From: Stipa capillata
Taxonomy: Eukaryota; Streptophyta; Magnoliopsida; Poales; Poaceae
DNA: 64,000 nt
Reading direction: 5' to 3'
Assembly: GCA_019208055.1 (NCBI GenBank)
Contig: JAGXJF010004867.1
Location: 1 to 64,000 of the forward strand
The notes under the pieces are model-generated. The model was not told where the DNA came from and did no database searches. It saw nothing but the letters and a program-made list of their open reading frames with translations. The position numbers and the translations under genes are program-made. This document shows positions 1 through 9,226 of this stretch, piece after piece. The first letter of the stretch is position 1, and the number at the start of each line of letters is the position of its first letter.

Positions 1-9
1 CTTGAGAAA

Positions 10-624
10 ATGAAGGAAGTACAGATTACCATTCCTATTCTTGATGCAGTGACTCATATCCCAATGTATGCAAAATTCTTCAAGGAGTTAATCACCAAGA
101 AGAGAAGCTTAGATGAGCCACAAATAGTGACAATGACAAAAGGGTGCAGTGTTGTTATTCAGCACAAATTGCTCGAAAAGCTAAATGACCCAGGCAGCTT
201 TTGCATCCCTTGCATTGTTGGACCAAAGAAATTCAATGCTCTCTGTGATTTGGGGTCCTCAGTGAGTGTCTTACCACTTTCAGTGTGCGAAATGCTGTCA
301 CTAGGTGAATTACAACCTGCTGCCTTGACCCTGCAATTAGCAGATAGGACTTTTAGGCACCCAGCAGGAATGCTATATGATATACCCATCATGGTTGACA
401 AATTTGCCTATCCGGTAGATTTTGTGGTCCTGGCAATGGAAGATAATTCTGAAGCAGTCATTCTTGGGCGCCCATTTCTTGCAACTGCTGGTGCTATCAT
501 TGATGTGAAGGGTGCTAAGCTTAAACTCCAATTTAGAGAGGAGGAGGTGATTTTTGACATGAAACATCCAACACATATACCACAAGGTGCTGAGCAGTGC
601 TTCAACCTTGATGTTATTGAGTAG
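10..624 (+). pseudogene. Athila-like gypsy retrotransposon, end of gag and aspartic protease
   Basis: This is the left-hand part of a Ty3/gypsy polyprotein cut by the window edge. The stretch ALCDLGSSVSVLPLSV (about residues 76-91) is the retropepsin active-site region; the usual D-[ST]-G is D-L-G here, a form common in plant Athila-type proteases. ILGRPFLATAGAIIDV (about 150-165) is the conserved second half of the protease. Upstream, PMYAKFFKELITKKR is typical of the Athila-type gag-protease linker. The reading frame ends in TAG at 622-624 but continues in the same frame into the RT block, so this is a premature stop inside one polyprotein and not a gene end. The role would be cleavage of Gag-Pol in the virus-like particle. 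The family call is firm; the exact lineage is inferred. Confidence 0.85.
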
Positions 625-636
625 TGTGTTGCAGAA

Positions 637-2112
637 GTGTATCAAGGAAGCCAAGAAAATGCTCCAACAGATGAAGTATGGACTGATCTCTATCAGAAAG
701 ATGTTCCTGCAGAATCAAGTTTAGTAGCACAAGTTGAAGTATTAGAAGATGAGCCTTCTGAGTGTGAGATTATTGCAAGACCACAGAAAATGGTTGAGAT
801 GAAACAACTGCCTCCTCATCTGAAATATCAGTTCCTGGATTCAGAGAAACAATTCCCAGTGATTGTTAATGCTTCTCTCACAGAAGTTCAAGTGAATAGC
901 CTGTTGGAAGTGCTCAGAAGATACAAATCAGTGATAGGATACTCAATTGAAGACATGATTGGAATAAGCTCAGATAAATGCACTCATAGAATTTATCTTG
1001 AAGATGGAAGTAGGCCAACCAGGGAACACCAAAGGAGATTGAATCCAACCTTGCAAGAAGTAGTTAAAAAGGAGATACTGAAATTATTATCTACGGATAT
1101 TATATACCCCATTTCAGATAGTGAATGGGTGAGCCCAATACACATTGTGCCAAAGAAAGGAGGGATGACAGTAGTTGAAAATGAGCAAGGGAAGCTAATT
1201 CCAACAAGAACTGTTACAGGGTGGAGAATGTGCACTGATTACAGAAAACTCAACATGGCAACCAGAAAAGATCATTTGCCACTTCCCTTCATAGACCAAA
1301 TGTTAGAAAGATTGGCTTGCCATGAGTACTTCTATTATTTGGATGGGTACTCAGGATTCTTGCAAATTCCTATACAACTTAATGATCAGGAGAAAACCAC
1401 CTTCACCTATCCCTATGGCACATTTGCATATAGAAGGCTCCCTTTCGGCCTTTGCAATGCACCAGGAACTTTTAAGAGGTGTATGATGTCCATTTTCAGT
1501 GACTTGATAGAGAAAATCATGGAAGTCTTCATGGATGACTTCATAGTTTATGGGCATGATTTTGAAGACTGTTTAAAGAACTTGGAAACTGTTCTGTAGC
1601 GCTGTAAGGAGCACAACCTTGTGTTAAACTGGGAGAAATGCCATTTTCTGGCAAGGGAAGGAATAGTTCTTGGCCATCTTGTATCTGCCAGGGGCATTGA
1701 AGTAGACAAGGCAAAGGTAGAAGTGATAGCTCGGTTGCCACCCCCGGTGAATGTCAAGGGAATCAGGAGTTTCTTGGGACATGCAGGGTTTTATAGGCGC
1801 TTTATAAAAGACTTCTCAAATATTGCAAAGCCATTGACCAATTTGCTGAATAATGATGTGCCATTTGTCTTTGGAGGTGATTGCATGGAAGCCTTTTGCA
1901 AACTCAAAGAAGCTTTAGTTACTGCTCCAATTGTGCAACCACCAAATTGGGAACTGCCATTTATTCTTATGTGTGATGCCAGTGATTATGCAATAGGAGC
2001 AGTACTTGGGCAGAAAAGGATAAATCACTTCATGTCATATATTATGCAAGCAAGACTCTTGATGATGCTCAAACAAAATACACAACCATTGAAAAGGAGC
2101 TCTTGGCTGTAG
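637..2112 (+). pseudogene. Athila-like gypsy reverse transcriptase and start of RNase H
   Basis: This block continues the protease frame. It carries the RT fingers and palm: WVSPIHIVPKKGG, WRMCTDYRKLN, the YLDGYSGF block and the catalytic FMDDF at about 1531-1545, which is intact. A TAG at 1597-1599 interrupts the frame just after the RT palm (LETVL then stop), and the frame resumes as CKEHNLVLNWEKCHF. The RNase H start, with its first Asp in ILMCDASDYAIGAVLGQ, lies near 1960-2010. Soon after, a frameshift near 2010-2040 moves the remaining RNase H into another frame, so the last ~30 residues of this reading (to 2112) are out of frame. The protein would copy element RNA to DNA. The stops and the shift make this copy inactive. 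Confidence 0.85.
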
Positions 2113-3776
2113 TATATGCTTTCGACAAGTTCAGAGCTTATTTGGTAGGAAATAAATGTATAGTTTATACTGATCATGCAGCCATTAAGTTTCTGTAGAG
2201 TAAAAAGGATGCCAAGCCGAGGTTGATTCGTTCGATACTTTTATTGCAAGAGTTTGATGTGGAAATAAGGGATAAGAAAGGAGTGAAAAACTTGGTTGCA
2301 GATCATCTATCCAGGATATCTAACCAAGAAATGACAGAAAGCAAGATTGACGAATCTCTACCTGGAGAGCAACTCATGAAAGTCACACAGGTGGATTTGC
2401 AGCTGTCTCAACCGCCGGTGTCACATGTGGCGACACAGGTGGAGAGGAAGTCACCTTGGTATGCTGATTTAGTTAATTATCTGGTCTGCAACATCACACC
2501 TGAGGGATTGAATTATCAGAAAAAGAAGAAATTCCTGCATGATGCCAAACAATACTATTGGGATGAGCCATACCTGTTCAAATTTTGCTCTGATGGCATT
2601 ATGAGGCACTGCATTCCAGAAGAGGAAATGAAAAGTGTCATGTTTCATTGCCATTCCTCCCCTTACGGTGGCCATGCCGGCACAGCTAAAACTCAAGCAA
2701 AAGTGCTACAAGCAGGGTTATATTGGCCAAGCATGTTCAAAGACATCAATAATTATGTAAGAGCTTGTGATGCATGTCAAAGAGTTGGAAAAATGTCCAG
2801 AAGGCATGAAATGCCTCAACAAAATATTTTGGAAGTAGAGCTCTTTGATGTATGGGGGATTGACTATATAGGACCTCTGCCATCGTCAAAAGGGTATAAA
2901 CACATACTTGTTGCTGTGGATTATGTGTCCAAATGGGTGGAGGCAGTACCCACTGTACATGCTGATTCTAAATCAGTGTGCAAATTGTTCAGAGAAATCA
3001 TATTCCCAAGGTTTGGTATCCCAAGGGTAGTCATAAGTGATGGAGGATCTCACTTTGACAATGCACAATTGCAGAAGCTCCTAGAAAAGTATGGTGTACA
3101 CAATCATAGAGTAACCACTCCTTATCACCCTCAAGCAAATGGGCAGGTTAAATTGTCGAACAGGGAAATCAAGCAGATTCTTGAGAAGGTAGTCTCCAAG
3201 TCCAGAGGTGATTGGTCTACAAGGCTGCCAGATACATTGTGGGCCTACAGAACTGCTTACAAAACCCCCATTGGCATGTCACCATTTCGGCTAGTTTATG
3301 GCAAATCATGCCATCTTCCAGTTGAGCTTGAGCATAAAGCACAGTGGGCAATTAGGACTCTTAATATGGACATTAAGACATCTGGTCAGCACAGGAAGCT
3401 ACAGCTATGTGAGCTTGAGGAGTTGAGAAATGATGCATATGAAAGCTCAAGAATCTATAAAGAAAAGAAGAAAATCATTCATGACAAGCATATTTTGAGG
3501 CGTGAGTTCTACCCAGGGCAGAAAGTGCTAGTATATGATTCAAGGTTCCATTTGTTTCCTGGGAAGTTTAAGTCAAGATGGTATGGTCCTTGTGTTGTGA
3601 AAAGAGTTTTAGCCAACGGTGCAGTTGAGGTAGAAAGCCCCGCACAAGGATTGTTTCTGGTCAATGGTCAGCGTCTGAAACATTACATCAATGGAGAACC
3701 AATTTCTGAGGAAGACTTTGAACCAATTCAGGAGGAGGAAAGAGTTAGCACAACTCTTGTTTCAAATCCAATCTAG
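2113..3776 (+). pseudogene. Athila-like gypsy RNase H C-terminus and integrase
   Basis: The RNase H tail (TDHAAIKF, ending NLVADHLSRI) is crossed by a TAG at 2196-2198. From 2223 the frame is open for 517 residues. The integrase zinc-binding H-H-C-C is visible as HCHSSPYGGHAG and CDACQRVG. The core has the first Asp in WGIDYIGP and the second in VISDGGSHF. The third catalytic residue, normally Glu in the HPQANGQVE motif, is Lys here (codon AAA at 3150-3152, residue 310 of the open frame). The C-terminal domain runs through KVLVYDSRFHLFPGKFKSRWYGP to a TAG at 3774-3776. The enzyme would insert element cDNA; the Glu to Lys change should kill catalysis even though this stretch has no stop. Confidence 0.87.
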
Positions 3777-4860
3777 TCCACACAGGAGGGTCGAGCTAAA
3801 GACCTAAAACAAGCGCTCCCAGGAGGCAGCCTGGAAAATAAATCAATTTCTCCTTTTGATTTGTTTAGGTGTGTTTTATGTTTGTTTTCTTTTCTTTGTT
3901 TTTTAGAAATAAAATGATCAAGGCAAAACAGCAAGGACAAGGAAGATGGAGAACCTCCAGCTATGCCAGCCCCCGGTGACACAGCCACTTCACACAGGGC
4001 CAGGTGAATTGATTCCAGTCACTACGTCCCAATATTTATATCTCATGATTTGGAACATTTCACTGTTGTCTTGTTTCTAATGGTTAAATTCTGGCTAAGT
4101 GAGTTGTGTTGCAATGCTTCGTTTGACATCTTTAAGTCAGCTCGTCTATAATGAAGTGCTTCAATCTTATACAAGTAAATTTTGCCATTCTTGATGCTCT
4201 GCAGTATAAAAATATAAGTGAGTACTGCTTGTCAGAAACAGTTGAGGCTGGATGTCAAATTGCAATAATCTAAGGAGTACTTTAGATTTCTTTTATTCTG
4301 CTTAAGAAAATGTTGATCTGTGTAGTTAGTCCAATATTGAGCTATGTAACTGAAACCATTAAGTAGGGTACCATGATCCTGGGGTCAGTGGTAGCTGAAA
4401 TAAAAAAATGGCTTTGGTTATAGGTTCTAGCTTCAATAAGTGGCACTGCCACAGTGGTTTTCAATCCCATGAATAGTGACTTCTGTCACAGTTCTCAATA
4501 AGTGGCGCAGCCACATTGGATCTGAAACCATTCAAATAAGTGACTTTGTCACATTGTCTAATAAGTGGTACAAATACCACAGTGCTTTACTCTTTCTCTT
4601 TACAATTCAATAAACCAGAACCAAAGCTCATTACTGGACAGTCTACACAAATCCCATTTGACAGCTTGTGATATTTGAAACCTCTAGTACATTTTATATT
4701 AGTGCAATTGTGACATTCAGAAGATTCTTGTTGAAGACAAGCAGGATTCAATTATGTAGGTATATTGCAGAGGAAATCAGGGTTGCAGGATTCTCTTGCT
4801 AGCTAAGCTGTCAGGATACATAATGCAATTTTCTATTTGCCTGAGGACAAGCAAAAATCT
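3777..4860 (+). other. Non-coding 3' internal region of the Athila-like element
   Basis: No convincing ORF is seen between the integrase stop and the polypurine tract. In Athila elements an env-like ORF can sit here; I see no trace of it. The stretch does contain the hairpin array at 4440-4580. Confidence 0.6.
4440..4580 (+). repeat. Array of five short hairpins, each followed by CA(G/T)
   Basis: Five stem-loops lie at 4440-4452 (GTGGC act GCCAC), 4476-4489 (GTGAC ttct GTCAC), 4502-4514 (GTGGC gca GCCAC), 4540-4552 (GTGAC ttt GTCAC) and 4565-4580 (GTGGTA caaa TACCAC). Four of the five are preceded by AATAAGT or AATAGT. Stem bases differ between copies, but both sides change together, so pairing is kept. 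Confidence 0.7.
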
Positions 4861-4873
4861 AAGTGTGGGGGTG
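4861..4873 (+). promoter_or_regulatory. Polypurine tract of the Athila-like element
   Basis: AAGTGTGGGGGTG lies directly before TGATAAACAC, the left end of the LTR. In this retrotransposon class the RNase H-resistant purine run primes plus-strand DNA synthesis, and its position at the LTR edge defines the boundary. Confidence 0.8.
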
Positions 4874-5096
4874 TGATAAACACTATATTTGTATCATTTC
4901 CCTGGGCTATTTCAGTGTTTATCATCATCTGTTTTGATTGCTTTTGGCACAATCTTCTCACTAAATAGCAGATTATCTTCACATGAATACCTTTACAGGC
5001 TGAACCACAATTTTGTAGGTATGCGCGACTAGGCGCACAATTCGTCGACAAAGGATAGCAAACAGGAGGCTCTTAAGAATTCAAAGCAGAAGCTGT

Positions 5097-5362
5097 GTCT
5101 ACCAGCTGTGCCACAGCTGGCTGACCCAGGCAAAGCAAGTCTGCAGCTGCTTCATTCACCTGTGTCACAGCCAGCTGACACAGCCATGCCTCAGAATGCA
5201 AGTCCACAACTGCCCTAGTCACCTGTGTCACAGCCAACTGACACAGGAGCCACTTCACCAGCTGCTTCAGTCACATGTGTCACAGCCAGCTGACACAGCC
5301 GTGCTTCAGATCGCCAAGTTCACAACTTTCCCAACCAGCTGTGTCACAGGCAGGTGACGCAG
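5097..5362 (+). repeat. Five GTGTCAC-type hairpin repeats in the LTR
   Basis: Units start near 5105, 5160, 5224, 5274 and 5339, roughly 50-65 bp apart. The core is TGTGTCA cagccagc TGACACA, with 7-bp complementary arms. Units are diverged; the first has GTGCCAC and GACCCAG. Confidence 0.75.
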
Positions 5363-5533
5363 AGCTTCAATGAAAAAGAGAGACAGGTATGGAGGCAACG
5401 AGAAGTAAAAGAAAAGATCTTGAAGGGGTAAAGAGCAAAGTACCCAGGATATAAAAGGAGGTCTCCAGATCCAAGAGGGGGGCCGAAGGGGTTGGTGGCA
5501 GAGAAGGGAGGAAGAGAAGAAAGCTCGGCCAGT

Positions 5534-5869
5534 GCTGTGATATGTAATCTGAACACAACTCTTCCCAGTCTTGTTTCCTTGCTTTCTTTGCTGTGATATG
5601 TAATCTGAACACAACTCTTCCCAGTCTTGTTTCCTTGCTTTCTTTGCTGTGATATGTAATCTGAACACAACTCTTCCCAGTCTTGTTTCCTTGCTTTCTT
5701 TGCTGTGATATGTAATCTGAACACAACTCTTCCCAGTCTTGTTTCCTTGCTTTCTTTGCTGTGATATGTAATCTGAACACAACTCTTTCCAGTCTTGTTT
5801 CCTTGCTTTCTTTGCTGTGATATGTAATCTGAACACAACTCTTCCCAGTCTTGTTGCCTTGCTTTCTTT
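5534..5869 (+). repeat. Six tandem copies of a 56-bp unit in the LTR
   Basis: The motif GCTGTGATATGTAATCTGAA recurs at 5534, 5590, 5646, 5702, 5758 and 5814, an exact 56-bp period. Copies are nearly identical (single changes such as CTTTCC for CTTCCC in the fifth and GTTGCC for GTTTCC in the sixth), which means recent expansion. The array lies about 180-510 bp before the LTR end. Confidence 0.95.
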
Positions 5870-6049
5870 GCTGGACCCTGCTTCTTTCCCAATCTTAGTC
5901 ATATTGCTTGTTGCTTTGTCAGATTCATCGATAGGCTTAGGAAATATCATCAAAACTGTCATGTTTAGTTTAGCTTTGAGAACTTGTTTGATAATTATAC
6001 TTCAATCCCTGTGGAGAGAATGACACTGTTATACAGCAAGAGATCATTT

Positions 6050-6067
6050 TGGCGCCGTTGCCGGGGA
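6050..6067 (+). promoter_or_regulatory. Primer-binding site for tRNA-Asp
   Basis: TGGCGCCGTTGCCGGGGA is complementary to the 3' end of plant tRNA-Asp(GUC) including CCA. tRNA-Asp is the known primer of Athila-type elements. It starts three bases after the LTR end and would prime minus-strand synthesis. Confidence 0.88.
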
Positions 6068-6288
6068 TTGTCTATAGTTGTTGAGCATTAGTATCATAGA
6101 CTAAGTTGTAGTAGTAGATCTAATTTATTAACAGTGTTCTTGTTTTCTGTGTTCTATGTCGTTAACCTTCTGCTTCGGCTTATTAGGAAACTAACCCTTA
6201 ACACGTGTTGTTTGTGCTTGAGAGTAGATAAGGACAATCTTACTGCAGGACTACTTGAGAGTAGATAAGGACAATTTTACTGCAGGAC
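6068..6288 (+). other. Athila-like 5' leader remnant ending in a 37-bp-period duplication
   Basis: About 150 bp of leader follow the primer-binding site. A 35-bp segment beginning CTTGAGAGTAGATAAGGACA then occurs twice (6217-6251 and 6254-6288) with one mismatch. Tat-like coding sequence begins immediately after the second copy, so the duplication marks the junction of two elements. Confidence 0.75.
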
Positions 6289-7395
6289 CGAATTCAAACC
6301 ACCTCACGCGTGACTGCAATCTCCTAAAGAAGTTGAATAAACCTTCTGCTCCTAGCCAGAGCAAGAAGGAGCCTCCTCCAGATGGGGGCGCCGAGTTCCC
6401 AAAGGAGACTGCATGCCTCATGATCTTCGGCGGTCCGAGTGGTTACAAATCCAAACGTCACCAGAAGTTCACGGACCGCGAGGTCAACTCGATCGAGCCG
6501 GCTGTGCCCCGATACCTCCGATGGTCCGAGTCCGTAATCTCCTTCGACCGCTCGGATCACCCGGACTACATATCCCACCCCGGAAGGTTCCCCTTGGTGG
6601 TGGACCCAATCGTCCACGACGTCCGGCTCACCAAGGTCCTCATAGATGGAGGGAGCAGCTTGAACATCCTCTACGTTAAGACCCTGGACGACATGAAGAT
6701 CCCTTGCTCAGAGATCAAGCCCACCGGTGCACCCTTCGACGGGGTTGTGCCCAGCAAGCTGGCAAGACCACTCGAGCAGATCGTTTTGATAGTCACCTTC
6801 GGTACACCCAACAACTTCCGGACTGAGACCCTCACTTTCGAGGTCATCGACTTCCCAGGCTCGTATCACACTATCCTGGGACGTCCCTCCTATGCCAAAT
6901 TCATGGCCGTTCCCAGCTATGTCTACCTAAAACTCAAGATGCCAGGTCCCCACGGGATAATAACGGCGTAAAGTAACTTCCAACACGCTTACGCGTGTGA
7001 CCTGAAAAACTGCAACCTCGCCGCGGCCCAAATCACGGCAGCTGAGCTTGACAGCCTCAAGTCGGTTGTGGTCGAGGAAGCACCCCCGGCTAAATAGACT
7101 TTAGCATCGACGTCATTCCAGTCGGCGCGGGACACCAAGACGGTCCAGATCGATCTGGAAGACCCTTCCAAGACGGCGCAGATCGGGACTGCACTCGGCG
7201 ACAAATAGGAAAGCGCACTCGTCAGGTTCCTCTACGACAATCAGGACGTCTTTGCATGGACATCCTCTGACATGCCTGGAGTCCCGAGGGAGGCTACCGA
7301 GCACTCTCTGAACGTTCAGCCGGACGCCAAACCGGTCAAGCAGCGCCTGCGCCGCTTTGCTGAGGACAGGCGCAGAGCAATAGGAGAGGAAATAC
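6289..7395 (+). pseudogene. Tat-like gag remnant and aspartic protease
   Basis: The reading starts inside gag (NHLTRDCNLLKKLN, the end of the usual zinc-knuckle segment). It continues into the protease: TKVLIDGGSSLNILYVKTL contains the active site D-G-G-S, and HTILGRPSYAKFMAVPS is the conserved downstream block. In-frame stops follow at 6969-6971 (TAA), about 7094-7096 (TAG) and about 7207-7209 (TAG), yet the frame between them keeps the expected protease-RT linker (ALVRFLYDNQDVFAW, PGVPREATEHSLNV). It is a dead copy of the polyprotein. A frameshift before 7403 separates it from the RT frame. Confidence 0.82.
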
Positions 7396-7402
7396 CAAGC
7401 TT

Positions 7403-8500
7403 TTGTCAGCTGGCTTTATCAAAGAAGTGTACCATCCCGACTGGTTAGCAAACCCAGTTCTCGTTCGCAAAAAGAATGGAAAATGGAGGATGTGTGTTGA
7501 CTACATGAGCCTCAACAAAGCATGTCCCAAAGATCCCTTCACACTGCCTCGCATCAACCAAGTGATTGACTCCACTGCCGGCTGTGAAATTTTGTATTTT
7601 CCCGACGCCTACTCGGGCTACCATCGGATCAAGATGAAGAAGGATGATGAGATCAAGATGTTGTTCATCACTCCATTCGGGGCCTTCTGCTACATCTCCA
7701 TGCCTTTTGGTTTGAAGAATGCCAGCGCTACGTACCAATGGTGTATGCAGCGCTGCCTCCAGGGGCAGATTGGCAGAAACGTGCAGGCCTACATCGACAA
7801 TGTGGTGGTCAAGTCCGAGAAGAAAGAGGATCTCCTAACCGACTTGGGGGAAACGCTCTCCAATCTTAGGAGATTCAACATGAAGCTCAACCCGGAGAAA
7901 TGTGTTTTCGGAGTTCCTTTGGGAAAGCTACTTGGCTTCATCGTTTCCGAGCGAGGAATCGAGGCTAACCTAGAGAAGATCGATGCCATCATCAAGATGG
8001 GGCCACCAAAAAGCCTCAAGAATATCCAAAGGCTAACCGGGTGCATCGCGGCCCTCAGCCGATTTATCTCTCGACTCGGCGAAAAGGTCCTGCCCCTCTA
8101 CAAGCTCCTGAAGAAGTCGGACACCTTCACCTGGACATCTGAGGCCCAAGACGCCCTCGATGGGCTAAAGAAGCTCCTGACCATGTCCCCGGTGCTAGTT
8201 TCCCCGATGCCAAACGAACCGCTGCTTCTCTACATCACAGCGACTACCCAGGTGGCTAGCACTGTCTTATTCGTTGAGTGCTCCGAGCTGGGACACATCC
8301 AAAAGGTTCAGCGGCCAGTCTATTTCATCAGCGAAGTGCATTTCGAGTGCAAGGCGCGGTACCCACAGATACAGAAGATTATCTATGCGGTGTTCATAAC
8401 GTCTCGAAAGTTGGTCCACTACTTCCAAGGACACCCGATTTCGGTGGTCAGTTCCTTCCCGATCACCGACGTCATCAACAATCGTGACGCCACTGGATGA
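7403..8500 (+). pseudogene. Tat-like reverse transcriptase and first RNase H
   Basis: The RT blocks are clear: VRKKNGKWRMCVDYMSLNKACPKD split as WRMCVDYMSLN and the palm start, then FPDAYSGYHRIKM, FGAFCYISMPFGLKNA and the catalytic box. That box reads YIDN instead of Y[VI]DD (around 7790-7802), so the second catalytic Asp is lost. Further on come LGFIVSERGIEANLEKI and the RNase H-like connection (LLLYITATTQVASTVL to KLVHYFQGHPISVV). The TGA at 8498-8500 sits where the family has Arg (RDATG then stop then IAKWAMEVM), and the next ORF continues in the same frame. This is a fossil. Confidence 0.85.
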
Positions 8501-8515
8501 ATTGCTAAGTGGGCA

Positions 8516-9109
8516 ATGGAAGTAATGGCATTCAGCATAGTTTATGCCCCCCGCACGGCTGTCACTTCCCAAGCTCTTGCTGACTTCATGGCTCAGTGGA
8601 CAGAAGTCCAATCCCCACTCTCTGTCATCGGCCTCGAACATTGGACGCTCTACTTCGACGGTTCACTGATGCTTCAGGGTGCGGGGGCTGGCATCGTGCT
8701 CATCTCTCCGAAAGGGGAATGCTTCAAGTACGTGCTACAGATCCGCTTCTCAGCGTCCAACAACGTCACCGAGTACGAAGCCTTACTACATGGCCTACGC
8801 ATTGCGACCTCACTCGGAATTCGCTGGCTCCTCGCACGTGGAGATTCTGAACTGGTGGTCAGGCAGGTCATGAAGGCATGGTCGTGCAGAGACCCCGTCA
8901 TGGAAGCCTATTGCCAAGAGGTGCGCAAGCTTGGAGTCAAGTTCGACGGCCTCGAGCTCACGCACGTCCTCCACCGAGACAACGAGGCTGCAGACGCACT
9001 CGCCAAGCTGGGGTCTAGTCGGGATGTCGTCCCGGCCGGAGTTTTCCTCCAGGAGTTGCATGCGCCCTTCATCAAGGTGGAGACAGCATCCGAGACCACC
9101 ACACCCTGA
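8516..9109 (+). pseudogene. Tat-like second (archaeal-type) RNase H domain
   Basis: In the same frame as the RT after one TGA, the sequence LYFDGSLMLQGAGAGIVL gives the first catalytic Asp. NNVTEYEALLHGLRIA gives the Glu, LLARGDSELVVRQV the next Asp, and HVLHRDNEAADALAKLG the last Asp. All four residues are retained. Tat-lineage elements are known to carry an extra RNase H in this place, between the gypsy RNase H and integrase; this fits. The domain would degrade RNA in RNA-DNA hybrids during reverse transcription. Confidence 0.8.
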
Positions 9110-9226
9110 GGGATCCAGTAGCATTTAACAAACTGCGCAAGAGGTCTTGGTCATCAATCCCGACTGGACGATGCCCTTCCTCGACTACATCCTATAGGAC
9201 ACGCTCCCACAGGATCAGACCGAGGC

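Larger units (their letters stand above)
4874..6046 (+). mobile_element. LTR of Athila-like gypsy element (1173 bp)
   Basis: The left edge TGATAAACAC follows the polypurine tract. The right edge AGAGATCA is three bases before a tRNA-Asp primer-binding site. The termini TGAT and ATCA are inverted copies of each other, as expected for an LTR. Inside are a hairpin-repeat segment (5097-5360) and six copies of a 56-bp unit (5534-5869). It has internal coding sequence on its left and a primer-binding site on its right, so it acts as 3' LTR of the left element and 5' LTR of what follows. Confidence 0.85.

Noticed and set aside
5097..5362. Regularly spaced palindromic repeats reminiscent of a CRISPR array
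   Set aside because: Eukaryotic LTR context, diverged repeats with irregular spacing and no cas genes; these are LTR hairpin repeats.
5306..5962. 218-residue minus-strand ORF with repeats such as KARKQDWKELCSDYI
   Set aside because: It is the translation of the 56-bp tandem array inside an LTR; repeats appear in three frames because 56 is not a multiple of three.
6050..6067. Possible tRNA-Asp gene fragment
   Set aside because: Only the 18 bases complementary to the tRNA 3' end are present, directly after an LTR; it is a primer-binding site.
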